This document shows, piece after piece, positions 1 through 12,678 of a stretch of 52,900 nt of DNA (within the stretch, counting starts at the first letter, position 1; every line of letters begins with the position of its first letter). Source of the DNA: Roseateles saccharophilus (lineage in GTDB: Bacteria > Pseudomonadota > Gammaproteobacteria > Burkholderiales > Burkholderiaceae_C); contig NZ_SMBU01000036.1 of assembly GCF_004342485.1 (NCBI RefSeq), positions 1 through 52,900 on the forward strand, in the 5' to 3' direction. The position numbers and the translations under genes were made by a program. The notes beneath the pieces were generated by a model. It was not told the DNA's origin and searched no databases. It worked only from the letters and a program-made list of their open reading frames with translations.

Positions 1-90
1 GCCATCAATAAATTGATCGACCTCTACCCGCGCTGGCCCGCACACCCCAGTGTCTTCCATCATCCAGGGTGCTCGCCTGGTTCATGCCAC

Positions 91-1020
91 TTAGATCGGT
101 GTCGGCAGCGCCTCGCCGCGCTGCAGGGCCTCGACGTTGGCGATGAAGTTCTCCACCGTCGCGCGCACCGACTGCGGCGACCAGCCGGCGATGTGGGGCG
201 TCAGGATGACGTTGCCCAGGCCCAGCAGCTCCTGCGGCGGGCGCGGCTCGCTCTCATAGACGTCCAGGGCCGCGCCAGCGATAAGGCCGGCCGCCAGCGC
301 CGCGGCCAGTGCCGCCGTGTCCACGCAGCTGCCGCGCGCGATGTTGACGACATGGCCGCCGGGGCCGAGGGCCGCCAGCACCTCGGCGTCGACGATGTGC
401 CTGGTGGCCGCGCCGCCCGGCGTCGCGACGACGAGGTCGTCGGCCCATGCGGCCAGGCCCGCCGCGCTGTCGAAATAGGCGCCATCGGCGTCCTCGCGCG
501 GGTGGCGGTTGTGATAGCCGATGAGCATGCCGAAGGCCGTTGCGCGGCGGGCGATCTTGCGGCCTATGGTGCCGAATCCGAGCACCCCGAGGCGCCGGCC
601 GCGGCAGTTGGGGTACAGGGGCAGGTCGTCGCGCCAGATGCCGGCGCGCAGCGCGGCGCCCTGCTGGGGCAGCGCGCGCAGGCTGGACAGCAGCAGGGCC
701 AGCGCATGGTCGGCCACGCAGTCGTCGTTGGTGCCGGCGCCGTTGCAGGTGGCGACGCCCTGGGCTCGGGCGGCGGCCAGGTCGAGGTTCTCGTAGCCGG
801 CGCCCTGGGCGGCCAGCAGTTTCAGCCCGGTGCAGGCGGCGATCTCGTCGGCGCGAAAGCCGGTGCTGCCATTGGTCAGCACCAGGTCGACCTCGGCCGC
901 ATGGGCGGCGATGGCCGCGGCGCGCGCGGCGGCGTCGGTGGCCTCGATGACGCGAAAGCGCTCCAGCAGCAGGGCCTTGTGTTCGGCGGCGATGGGGACG
1001 AGCAGCAGCAGCGTGAGCAT
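91..1020 (-). CDS. D-isomer-specific 2-hydroxyacid dehydrogenase
   Basis: A 309-residue cytosolic NAD(P)H-dependent oxidoreductase that interconverts a 2-keto acid and a D-2-hydroxy acid, probably glyoxylate or hydroxypyruvate. The nucleotide-binding loop GxGxxG is seen at residues 148-153 (GFGTIG). The expected catalytic triad is present: Arg229 in NIARG, Glu258 in ESEP and His276 in TPHIAG. Length is normal for the family. It is transcribed away from the M13 peptidase gene, with about 150 bases between the two starts. The exact substrate cannot be read from sequence. The 90 bases to its left show no gene that can be supported. Confidence 0.9.
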   Translation of the reverse strand: MLTLLLLVPIAAEHKALLLERFRVIEATDAAARAAAIAAHAAEVDLVLTNGSTGFRADEIAACTGLKLLAAQGAGYENLDLAAARAQGVATCNGAGTNDDCVADHALALLLSSLRALPQQGAALRAGIWRDDLPLYPNCRGRRLGVLGFGTIGRKIARRATAFGMLIGYHNRHPREDADGAYFDSAAGLAAWADDLVVATPGGAATRHIVDAEVLAALGPGGHVVNIARGSCVDTAALAAALAAGLIAGAALDVYESEPRPPQELLGLGNVILTPHIAGWSPQSVRATVENFIANVEALQRGEALPTPI

Positions 1021-1168
1021 GGCGGAACGGTTGCGAGGCGCGAAAGGCGCCCATCATGGCCGAAGGCCCGGTCCTGCATCTCCGGGAACCTGATTCGGGG
1101 GGCATGCCGAATGGCCCCGGGGTGGGCTGCGCCCACAATCGGCGCCACTTCAAATTCCCCTGCCCGCC

Positions 1169-5267
<4,099 letters not shown>

Positions 5268-5278
5268 GAGATAGCGGC

Positions 5279-6706
5279 ATGGGCAAGTCCGACCGCCACG
5301 CGCCGGCCGCTGGAAGCGGCACGGTGCTGGCCATCATCGTGGCCAGCTATCTGATGATCGTGGTGGACATCTCCATCGTCATCACCGGCCTGCCCCGCAT
5401 CCAGGCCGAGCTGGGCTTCAGCGCGGCCCGGCTCTCCTGGGTCAGCAATGCCTACACCCTGGCCTTCGGCGGCCTGCTGCTGCTGGGGGCCCGCGCGGGC
5501 GACATCCTGGGCCGGCGGCGCATGTTCATCGGCGGCCTGTCGCTGTTCACGCTGGCGTCGGTGGCCATCGGCCTGAGCCCGTCGGCGGCCTGGCTGTTGG
5601 CGGCGCGCGCCGTGCAGGGGGCGGGCGCCGCCGTGCTGGCGCCGTCCACGCTGGCCCTGCTGTCCACCCATTTCGCCGAGGGGCCGGCGCGCACCCGCGC
5701 ACTGTCCCTGTACGCCGCTGCGGCCGGCATCGGCGCCACGCTCGGCCTTGTGCTGGGCGGCCTGTTCGCGGACCTGCTGTCCTGGCGCGCCGGCTTCTTC
5801 GTCAACCTGCCCATCGGCCTCGCGCTGGTCGCCGCAGCGAGGAAGCACGTCGCCGAGACGCCCGTGCAGGCCGGCCGCTTCGACCTGGCCGGTGCCGCCA
5901 GCGCCACGCTGGGCATGACGAGCCTCGTCTACGGCCTGGTGAGGGCCGCGGAAGCCGGCTGGCAGGAGCCGGCGGCGCTGGCCGCCCTGGCCGGCGGCGC
6001 ACTGATGCTGGCGGCCTTCGTCGCGATCGAGCGGCGTGTCGGCCAGCCAGTGCTGCCGCTGCGCCTGCTGGCCCACCGGGAGCGCGCCGGCGCCTACGCC
6101 GCCCGCATGCTCTTCATGGCGGGTGCGGTGGGCTTCTGGTTCTTCTCCACGCAGTTCCTGCAGGGCGTGCTGCAGCTGCGCCCGCTGCAGGCCGGCCTGG
6201 CCTTCCTGCCGGTCACGCTGCCCAATTTCGCGTCGGCCATGGCCGTGCCGCGGCTGGCGCGCCGCCATGGCGGTGGCAGCCTGCTGCTGGCGGGCCTGCT
6301 CCTCGGCGCCATCGGTCTGCTCTGGCTGGGCCAGGCCGACACCCATGCAAGCTACTGGCTGGACGTGGCGCCGCCGATGGCCCTCATCGGTCTCGGCCAG
6401 GGCCTGCTGCTGGGGCCGCTGACCGCAGCCGGCGTCGCCGGCGTCGCGCCGAGGGACGCGGGTGCGGCGTCCGGCCTCGTGAACGTGGCGCACCAGCTGG
6501 GCGGCGCGCTGGGCCTCGGCGTGCTGGTGCTGATCGCTGCCGCGGCGGCGCCGGCCACGGCCCCTGGCATCGACGCCCTGGCGCATCGGGTCTCGGCGGT
6601 CATGGATGCCGGCGCCCTGCTGCTGGCCCTGGCGCTGCTCGTGGCCTGGGCCTGCATCGTGAGGCCGCGCCGCCGTCCCGCCCATCGACAGGAGACCCTG
6701 GCATGA
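5279..6706 (+). CDS. MFS drug/metabolite exporter, DHA2 (14-TM) type
   Basis: A 475-residue inner-membrane proton antiporter. The first membrane helix carries LMIVVDISIVITGLPRI, the DHA2 'motif D1' region, and GARAGDILGRRRMF is the conserved loop 2-3 motif A. About 14 hydrophobic helices can be counted. The ATG lies 11 bases after the aldo-keto reductase stop, so the two are likely co-transcribed. The stop overlaps the cupin start (ATGA). Exported compound unknown; efflux of a toxic or signal molecule is the usual role of such LysR-linked sets. Confidence 0.9.
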   Translation: MGKSDRHAPAAGSGTVLAIIVASYLMIVVDISIVITGLPRIQAELGFSAARLSWVSNAYTLAFGGLLLLGARAGDILGRRRMFIGGLSLFTLASVAIGLSPSAAWLLAARAVQGAGAAVLAPSTLALLSTHFAEGPARTRALSLYAAAAGIGATLGLVLGGLFADLLSWRAGFFVNLPIGLALVAAARKHVAETPVQAGRFDLAGAASATLGMTSLVYGLVRAAEAGWQEPAALAALAGGALMLAAFVAIERRVGQPVLPLRLLAHRERAGAYAARMLFMAGAVGFWFFSTQFLQGVLQLRPLQAGLAFLPVTLPNFASAMAVPRLARRHGGGSLLLAGLLLGAIGLLWLGQADTHASYWLDVAPPMALIGLGQGLLLGPLTAAGVAGVAPRDAGAASGLVNVAHQLGGALGLGVLVLIAAAAAPATAPGIDALAHRVSAVMDAGALLLALALLVAWACIVRPRRRPAHRQETLA

Positions 6707-7398
6707 AGACCCTCGTTTGCATGGCGCTCGCCGGCGCGGCCAACGCGACGCAGGCGCAGCTGCCCGCCGTAGCCCGGGTTACGGTCCGCACGGCGGCGTC
6801 CTCGCCCGCGGCCATCGGGCCGAGCGAGAACTTCACCGGCACCGTGCGCGTCACCGCGCCCTTCCAGGCCCTGCTGCCGGGCAGGGCCGGCGGCGCGACG
6901 GTGAGCTTCGAGCCGCGCGCCCGCACGGCCTGGCACAGCCATCCGCTCGGGCAGACGCTGGTCGTCACGGCCGGGCTGGGCCTGGTCCAGCAGGCAGGGC
7001 AGCCGGCGCTGGTGATCCGCCCCGGCGACGTCGTCACCATCCCCGCCAACGTGCGGCATTGGCATGGCGCCGGCCCCGACACGGCGATGACCCATGTGGC
7101 CATCGCCGAAAAGGCGGAAGACGGCAACGCGGTGACCTGGCGCGACAAGGTCGGCGACGCCGACTACCAGGCCGCACTGGTCAGCGCCGGCCTCGTCGCG
7201 GGCGGCCCTGAACGGCGGCCACAGCTCGGTCAACGCGGCGGCGCTGGCTTCCTTGCGGGCTTCGGTCGCGCGGTCGACGAGGTCCTTGGGGTCGAGATCC
7301 ATGGCGGGGCGGGCAGCGGTGTTGGCCAGGAGTCTGAACCCCTGTACGCCCGGCTGTGGCAATCTCGCGGCCCGACCGCAACGCTGCTAGCCCGATGA
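6703..7398 (+). CDS. Secreted cupin-domain protein with a chimeric C-terminus
   Basis: A 231-residue protein. A signal peptide (MKTLVCMALAGAANATQAQ) is followed by a single cupin barrel. The metal ligands of cupin motif 1 are seen in WHSHPLGQ and those of motif 2 in the HWHGAGPDTAMTH region. The core resembles manganese cupins of the hydroxynitrile-lyase/YhhW type. Family members normally end shortly after VxDxxY (here VGDADYQ, about residue 155). The last 65 or so residues do not look like cupin sequence and are antisense to what looks like the start of another gene. The stop overlaps the esterase ATG. The core is certain; the tail is probably a rearrangement product. Confidence 0.8.
   Translation: MKTLVCMALAGAANATQAQLPAVARVTVRTAASSPAAIGPSENFTGTVRVTAPFQALLPGRAGGATVSFEPRARTAWHSHPLGQTLVVTAGLGLVQQAGQPALVIRPGDVVTIPANVRHWHGAGPDTAMTHVAIAEKAEDGNAVTWRDKVGDADYQAALVSAGLVAGGPERRPQLGQRGGAGFLAGFGRAVDEVLGVEIHGGAGSGVGQESEPLYARLWQSRGPTATLLAR
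7205..7302 (-). pseudogene. Possible N-terminal gene fragment antisense to the cupin tail
   Basis: On the minus strand an ATG at 7302 opens MDLDPKDLVDRATEARKEAS and about 13 further natural-looking residues, after which the frame runs into sequence antisense to the cupin gene. It looks like the first 33 codons of an oppositely oriented gene joined to the cupin 3' end. The family is not recognised and the fragment could be chance. Confidence 0.3.
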
Positions 7399-8423
7399 AA
7401 CCCAAGTCGCCGTCCTGTCTGGCCGCCTGTCTCGCCCTGTCCTGCGCGGCGGGCGTGCAGGCCGATCCCGTCACCTTCGCGATTGCTGGGCCCGCGGCGC
7501 GCCAGGTCTTGCTTGCCGGCGAGATGACGGACTGGGACGCGCACAAGCAGGCGATGGTGCGCGGGGCCGACGGCGTCTGGCGCCTGCGCCTGGACCTGGC
7601 GCCCGGGCAATGGCTCTACAAGTTCGTCGTCGACGGCCGCTGGCTGCCCGACCCGGCCACGCCCGACCACGATGCCGACGGGCGCGGTGGCGAGCATTCC
7701 TTCGTCTTCGTCGGCGAGGGACCGTGGACGCCGCCGGCGGCGGGAGCTGGGCGGGTCGAGACGCAGCAGGTGCCGTCGGCCGCATTCGGCCAGGCGGTCA
7801 AGGTCAACGTCTACCTGCCACCCGGCTTCGAACGCGGCCAGGCGCTGCCCGTGCTGACGCTGCTGCACGGCGGCGGCATGGACGCCGACCAGTGGTGGCG
7901 CACCGGCCATGTCGAGCGTTATGCCGACCGGCTGATCGCGTCCGGCCGCATGCGGCCCCTGGTCATCGTCATGCCGAGCAGCAACGGCCGCCGCTACGAC
8001 GGCCCGGCCGAGCGCTTCATCGTGGAGGAGCTGCCGGCCTGGTTGCAGGAGCGCTACGGCCTGGCGCCGTCGCGGGCGCAGTCGGCCATCACGGGCATGT
8101 CGATGGGCGGCTATGGCGCGGTCAAGCTGCCGCTGGCCGCGCCGCTGCGCTGGGGCTATGCCTACGCACTGAGCGGCTACTACCCGCCCGAACTGGTCGA
8201 GCAGCTGCGTCGTGCCGGCCCGCCGGTCGAGCTGGTGCTGCGCTGCGGCACCGAAGACGAGCTGCTGCCGACCAACCGTGCCCTCGTCGCCGCGCTGCGC
8301 GAGCGCGGCCAGTCGCCGGACTACCGCGAGGACGCGGGCGGCCACAGCTTCCACTACTGGAGCCAGGTCACGGCGGAGATGCTGATGGCGGTGGACGCCT
8401 TCTTCCGCCGCGCAGACTTCTAG
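7395..8423 (+). CDS. Secreted alpha/beta-hydrolase esterase with N-terminal glycogen-binding-like domain
   Basis: A 342-residue exported enzyme. A signal peptide (MKPKSPSCLAACLALSCAAGVQA) precedes an early-set/CBM48-like domain at about residues 24-105 (QVLLAGEMTDWD, then WLYKFVVDGRWLPDP), and then an esterase-D/enterochelin-esterase domain. The nucleophile Ser is in GMSMGG, an acid is likely in CGTEDE and the His in GGHSFHYW. The domain order matches Fes/XynZ-like esterases that cut siderophore or feruloyl esters. Substrate not determined. The start at 7395 overlaps the cupin stop. Confidence 0.85.
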   Translation: MKPKSPSCLAACLALSCAAGVQADPVTFAIAGPAARQVLLAGEMTDWDAHKQAMVRGADGVWRLRLDLAPGQWLYKFVVDGRWLPDPATPDHDADGRGGEHSFVFVGEGPWTPPAAGAGRVETQQVPSAAFGQAVKVNVYLPPGFERGQALPVLTLLHGGGMDADQWWRTGHVERYADRLIASGRMRPLVIVMPSSNGRRYDGPAERFIVEELPAWLQERYGLAPSRAQSAITGMSMGGYGAVKLPLAAPLRWGYAYALSGYYPPELVEQLRRAGPPVELVLRCGTEDELLPTNRALVAALRERGQSPDYREDAGGHSFHYWSQVTAEMLMAVDAFFRRADF

Positions 8424-8571
8424 CCCCGCAGCCAGCACAGCAGGCACGGCCAGGCCGGCGGCGCCGGCGACGAGGCGGATGCCCGGCAGGAAGCCGTCGG
8501 CCGGCACCTCGCCCTCGCGCACGGCGATGCCGATGCCGGCAGCAGCCGGGTCGTGGCGGTCTGGGCGTGCG
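8424..8571. other. Short gap between esterase and diguanylate cyclase stops
   Basis: 148 bases between convergent genes. A 51-codon minus-strand frame begins with an ATG overlapping the cyclase stop, but its composition is unlike a real protein. Nothing else is seen. Confidence 0.4.
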
Positions 8572-9735
8572 TCATCCCTGGACCAGGTTGCGGCCCTGGT
8601 GCTTGGCGCGGTAGAGGGCCGCGTCGGCGCGCGCCAGCACGGCGTCGGCACCCGTGTCGCCGCGCTCGGCCTCGGCGATGCCGAAGCTGGCGCTGAGCGG
8701 CCAGTCCTGTTCCAGCCAGCGCAGCGGCGCCGCGTCGATGAGGCAGCGCATGCGCTCGGCCACCAGGGCCGCGCCGGCGATGTCGGTGTCGGGCAGCAGC
8801 ACGCAGAACTCCTCGCCACCCAGGCGCCCGAAGCGGTCCACCTCGCGCAGGCAGGGCTGCAGCTCCTTCACCATCTGGCGCAGCGCGGCGTCGCCGGCGG
8901 CGTGGCCCAGGCTGTCGTTGAGCTGCTTGAAGCGGTCCATGTCGATCATGACGAGGGCGTAGCCGCGCCCGCGCGCCAGCCAGGCATGGGCGCTGGCCAG
9001 GGCCTGGTCGAAGGCGCGGCGGTTCAGCGTGTCGGTCAGCGGGTCGCGCTCGAGCAGGCGCTCGATGCGCAGGATCAGGCGCATCAGCACGAGGAAGGCC
9101 AGCGTCGCGTTCTGCAGCAGCAGCAGCACCAGGCCCGTCCACAGGAAGACGAGGTTGAAGCCGGTGGGCAGGCGCAGGTCGGGCGTGGCGCCGGGATTGG
9201 CGAAGCTCTCGGCGCAGCGCAACGCCATCAGCGCCGCGATGAGGAACAGGGGCAGGGCCAGCGGCGCGGGCGTGCGCCGGCCGCTGGCCGAGCGGCCCAG
9301 GCTGCGCCAGGCCGTGAGGCCGGCCATCAGCGTGAGGCCGGCGGCGGCCGCGCTGATCAGGCGGGCCTGCCAGCGCAGGTCGCCGCCATAGGGCAGGGCG
9401 AGCAGGGCCAGCGCACAGGCGGCGACGGCGGCGGCGGCCGGCTTCCAGGGCAGCTCGCGCGTCGTGATGGCGGGCACGGCCGCGCCGAGCAGGGCGAAGG
9501 AAGCCACGGCCAGCACGTCGCTGGGCCAATAGGTGAAGGCGTCGGGCAGGGTGCCGCGCAGCACGTGCAGGGTCAGCGACAGCGCATTGGCGGCGTTGGC
9601 GCAGGCCATGGTCAGCGAGGCCCGGGGCGCGATGCGCGCGGTCCAGGCCAGGGCCGTCCAGACCAGCGCGGCCACGCCGGCCACCAGGATGAGGGCGGCC
9701 AGCAGGGTCTGGGTCTGGGCGGTGGTGACGCTCAC
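8572..9735 (-). CDS. Membrane diguanylate cyclase (GGDEF)
   Basis: A 387-residue inner-membrane enzyme making cyclic di-GMP from two GTP. Residues 1-210 hold about six or seven hydrophobic helices forming a putative sensor. The C-terminal GGDEF domain contains DPLTDTLNRRAFD, the metal/GTP region DMDRFKQLND, and an active GGEEF signature. REVD lies five residues before GGEEF, the classical RxxD inhibitory site, so product inhibition is expected. The start is a GTG at 9735, 28 bases after the stop of a paralogous cyclase; longer versions would overlap that gene out of frame. Probably one operon with it. Confidence 0.88.
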   Translation of the reverse strand: MSVTTAQTQTLLAALILVAGVAALVWTALAWTARIAPRASLTMACANAANALSLTLHVLRGTLPDAFTYWPSDVLAVASFALLGAAVPAITTRELPWKPAAAAVAACALALLALPYGGDLRWQARLISAAAAGLTLMAGLTAWRSLGRSASGRRTPAPLALPLFLIAALMALRCAESFANPGATPDLRLPTGFNLVFLWTGLVLLLLQNATLAFLVLMRLILRIERLLERDPLTDTLNRRAFDQALASAHAWLARGRGYALVMIDMDRFKQLNDSLGHAAGDAALRQMVKELQPCLREVDRFGRLGGEEFCVLLPDTDIAGAALVAERMRCLIDAAPLRWLEQDWPLSASFGIAEAERGDTGADAVLARADAALYRAKHQGRNLVQG

Positions 9736-9763
9736 GGGCGCCCTCGGTGCGGCAGTCCGGCGC

Positions 9764-10957
9764 TCATGCCGCAACGGCCCCGGACAGGTCTGGCGCCACG
9801 CAGACGCGGTTGCGGCCCTCGCCCTTGGCGCGGTAGAGCTCGGCATCGGCGCGCGCCAGGCCGACGTCGCCGGCCGCGTCGCCGAGCACCGGCAGGGCCA
9901 CGCCGAAGCTGGCCGACAGGCGCAGCTCCGCGCCCTTCCAGTGCAGCGGCTCGGCGGCAAGGCTGGCGCGCAGCCGCTCGGCCACGGCGGCAGCGTCGGC
10001 CAGGTTGGCGGGGTTGTCGAGCGGCAGCAGCGCGCAGAACTCCTCGCCGCCCAGGCGCCCGAGGCGGTCCACCTCGCGCAGGCCGGCCTGCCAGATGCGC
10101 ACGCAACGCTGCAGCGCCGCGTCGCCGGCGAGGTGGCCGTGCTCGTCGTTGATGCGCTTGAAGTGGTCGATGTCGATCATCGCGACCGCGAAGCCGTGGC
10201 CGCGCCGCAGCTGGGCCTGGGCCTCGGCCAGGGCCTGCTCGAAGGCGCGGCGGTTCAGCGCGCCGGTCAGGGAGTCGCGGTGGGTGAGATGCTGGATGCG
10301 GGTGACGAGGCGCCAGATCATCAGCGCGATGAGGCTGAGCGTGATGCTGGCCGTGATGACGAAGCCCAGCACGGCGCGCGCCGGCGAGGGCAGTGCACCG
10401 CTGAGGACGTGGTCGCCCCAGCCGGGCACGAGCAGCAGCTCGGCCGCATGGGCCAGGCTCACGACGGCCAGCGTGGCGAAGGGCAGGGTGGTGAGGGCGG
10501 TGACGACGGGCGTGAGGTGCCGGCTGACGCCGCGCAGCACCTCGCGCACGGCCAGGGCGGCCAGCAGCGCGACGCTGGCCGTGCCGGCGAGCTGGGGCGC
10601 CAGGCCCGAGCCGCTGGCGAGGCCGGCCGTGATGGCCAGCGCGCCCAGGCCGCCCAGCCAGGCGATGTCGCGCGGGTGCCGGCGGTTGCGCAGCATGCGC
10701 CGCAGCGCGAGCAACAGCAGCAGCATGCAGGCCAGCTGGCCGAATTCGGGCACGGCCTGGCGCAGCAGCGCGGGCCAGCCGGCCATGCAGTCGCCGCAGT
10801 CCTGCGTCGCGATCCGCAGCAGATGCCCCGCCGCCATCAGCTGGCCGGCGCGCGGCGCGATGCGGAACAGTTGGGCGAGCAGCAGCCAGGCCAGCGCCGC
10901 CATCGCGTTGAAGAGGGCGCTGACCTTGAGGACGGTGGGGACGTCGATGAAATCCAT
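9764..10957 (-). CDS. Membrane diguanylate cyclase (GGDEF), paralogue
   Basis: A 397-residue protein with the same layout as the downstream cyclase: about six hydrophobic helices up to residue 225, then a GGDEF domain with DSLTGALNRRAFE, DIDHFKRIND and RLGGEEF. It has the same REVD inhibitory site. The ATG at 10957 (MDFIDVPTVLKV) is chosen because the upstream extension lies in the divergent SDR gene. The two cyclases are similar along the GGDEF domain and in tandem, so a local duplication is likely. The sensor halves differ more, which suggests different input signals. Confidence 0.88.
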   Translation of the reverse strand: MDFIDVPTVLKVSALFNAMAALAWLLLAQLFRIAPRAGQLMAAGHLLRIATQDCGDCMAGWPALLRQAVPEFGQLACMLLLLLALRRMLRNRRHPRDIAWLGGLGALAITAGLASGSGLAPQLAGTASVALLAALAVREVLRGVSRHLTPVVTALTTLPFATLAVVSLAHAAELLLVPGWGDHVLSGALPSPARAVLGFVITASITLSLIALMIWRLVTRIQHLTHRDSLTGALNRRAFEQALAEAQAQLRRGHGFAVAMIDIDHFKRINDEHGHLAGDAALQRCVRIWQAGLREVDRLGRLGGEEFCALLPLDNPANLADAAAVAERLRASLAAEPLHWKGAELRLSASFGVALPVLGDAAGDVGLARADAELYRAKGEGRNRVCVAPDLSGAVAA

Positions 10958-11000
10958 GCGGTGGGCCGGGTAGGGGCAGATCTTCTCCGACAACGCCACA

Positions 11001-11759
11001 ATGCCGGCCATGACGGCCTGGGTCCTGATCACCGGCGGCTCGCGCGGCATTGGCGCCGCGACGGCCCTGCGCTGTGCGCAGGCGGGCTGGGACGTGGCCA
11101 TCAACTATGCGCGGGATCATGCCGCTGCCGAGCTGCTGACGTCCAGACTGCGCGCATCCGGCCGGCGCGCGCTGGCGCTGCAGGCCGACGTGGCGGACGA
11201 GGCCCAGGTGGCCGCGATGTTCGAGCGCCTGGACGCGGCCGGTGGGCCCGGCGCGAGGCTGGCGGGCCTGGTCAACAACGCCGGCATCGTCGCGCCGGCC
11301 GCGCGGCTGGAGGCGATGGACATGGCGCGCTGGCGCCGCCTCTTCGACGTCAACGTCATCGGCACGCTGCTGTGCTGCCAGCAGGCCGCGCGGCGCATGA
11401 GCACGGCGCGCGGCGGCGCGGGCGGTGCCATCGTCAACCTGAGCTCGCGTGCGGCCGAGTTCGGCTCGGCCGGCGTCTACGTGGACTACGCGGCCACCAA
11501 GGGCGCCGTGGATACGCTGACCAAGGGCCTGGCGCGCGAGCTGATCGCCGAGGGCATACGCGTCAACGGCGTGCGGCCCGGCATCATCGAGACCGACATC
11601 CATGCGGCCAGCGGCATGGATGCCGGCGCCGCCGCCGCCGGCATTCCCATCCAGCGCCTGGGCCGCGCCGAGGAGGTGGCCGAGGCCATCGCCTGGCTGC
11701 TCAGCGATGCGGCCAGCTACACGGTGGGCGCGCTGCTGGACGTGGCCGGCGGCCGTTAG
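11001..11759 (+). CDS. Short-chain dehydrogenase/reductase (SDR, YgfF/glucose-dehydrogenase-like)
   Basis: A 252-residue classical SDR. The cofactor loop TGGSRGIG is at residues 10-17, NNAG follows near residue 93, the catalytic Ser is in NLSSRAAEF, and YxxxK appears as YAATK. PG-x-ETD after the active site is typical. NADP preference is suggested by the Arg in the glycine loop. The start could be 11001 or the ATG at 11010; neither has a strong ribosome site. It is divergent from the diguanylate cyclase pair and converges on rlpA. Substrate unknown. Confidence 0.88.
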   Translation: MPAMTAWVLITGGSRGIGAATALRCAQAGWDVAINYARDHAAAELLTSRLRASGRRALALQADVADEAQVAAMFERLDAAGGPGARLAGLVNNAGIVAPAARLEAMDMARWRRLFDVNVIGTLLCCQQAARRMSTARGGAGGAIVNLSSRAAEFGSAGVYVDYAATKGAVDTLTKGLARELIAEGIRVNGVRPGIIETDIHAASGMDAGAAAAGIPIQRLGRAEEVAEAIAWLLSDAASYTVGALLDVAGGR

Positions 11760-11763
11760 ACGC

Positions 11764-12678
11764 CTAACGCTTTTCCACCAGGCTGGACTCCAGCCCGCTC
11801 TCGGTGCGCAGCTTGTCGGCCATGGAGCGCGCCTCGTCGGCGCTCGGGAAGGGGCCGGCGCGCAGCCGGTTCAGGCCGGCCTCGCGCACGATGGTCAGCA
11901 GCGGCAGCAGGCCGAGGTCGGCCTCGGCGACGCGCTGGCGCAGCGCCTCGGCGCCGTCGAGCCGGCCGAAAGCGCCGAACTGCAGCCAGTAGCCCGGGCC
12001 GGTGGTGACCGTGGCCGCGACGGTGGCCGTCGTCTCGCGCTGCGGTGAACCGGGCGGCACCTCGGGCACGAAGGTGGGCGGTGGCTCGTTCGCCGGCTTC
12101 TGCCAGGCGCCGGCGCGGATCTCGGCATAGGTGATGCGCTTGACCTCCACCGGCGCCACGCCGCGCAGCAGGTCGAGCTTGAGCGCGGCGGTGTAGCTGA
12201 GGTCGATGATGCGGCCCTTGTGGAAGGGGCCGCGGTCGTTGATGCGCACGACGACCTCGCGGCCGTTGGCCGGGTTGCGCACGCGGGCATAGCTCGGGAT
12301 GGGCAGTGTCGCGTGCGCGGCCGTCATCGCATACATGTTGTAGACCTCGCCGCTGGAGGTCGGCCGGCCGTGGAACTTGTTGCCGTACCAGGAGGCCAGG
12401 CCGCGCTCGGCATAGGGCGCGTCCGTCGTGATGGGCTCGTAGTGCTCGCCCGCCACCTCGTAGGGCTTGTTCGGGCCGCCGCTGCGGATGGGCTCGACGC
12501 GCGGTTCGGCGTCGGGCACCTTGTGCAGCTCGGCCGGCGGGCTGGCCGGCGCGCCGTCACGATCGGCGGCGGGGGCCACCGGGCGCGTCGCGCAGCCGGT
12601 CATCAAGGCCAGCATGAGCAGCGCCAGGGCCAGCCCAGTATGCTGCGCGCTGTTCTTCCATCGTCGATGCCATGCCAT
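11764..12678 (-). CDS. rlpA: Septal-ring lytic transglycosylase RlpA (lipoprotein)
   Basis: A 304-residue outer-membrane lipoprotein that cleaves denuded peptidoglycan glycan strands. The lipobox LALMTGC sits after a basic, hydrophobic signal (MAWHRRWKNSAQHTGLALALL). The double-psi barrel follows with GLASWYGNKFHGRPTSSGE, MTAAHATLP and the catalytic region VRINDRGPF. A C-terminal SPOR domain (about residues 225-304) begins GYWLQFGAF and ends in ESSLVEKR. The ATG overlaps the start codon of the divergent FAH gene. A GGAGG in that gene is better spaced for an in-frame TTG at 12684, which would add two residues. Confidence 0.92.
   Translation of the reverse strand: MAWHRRWKNSAQHTGLALALLMLALMTGCATRPVAPAADRDGAPASPPAELHKVPDAEPRVEPIRSGGPNKPYEVAGEHYEPITTDAPYAERGLASWYGNKFHGRPTSSGEVYNMYAMTAAHATLPIPSYARVRNPANGREVVVRINDRGPFHKGRIIDLSYTAALKLDLLRGVAPVEVKRITYAEIRAGAWQKPANEPPPTFVPEVPPGSPQRETTATVAATVTTGPGYWLQFGAFGRLDGAEALRQRVAEADLGLLPLLTIVREAGLNRLRAGPFPSADEARSMADKLRTESGLESSLVEKR

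Noticed and set aside
8420-8572. 51-codon minus-strand ORF after the diguanylate cyclase
   Set aside because: The ATG overlaps the cyclase stop, but the Cys/Ala/Arg/Pro-rich translation has no recognisable feature and its codon use is unlike the neighbours.
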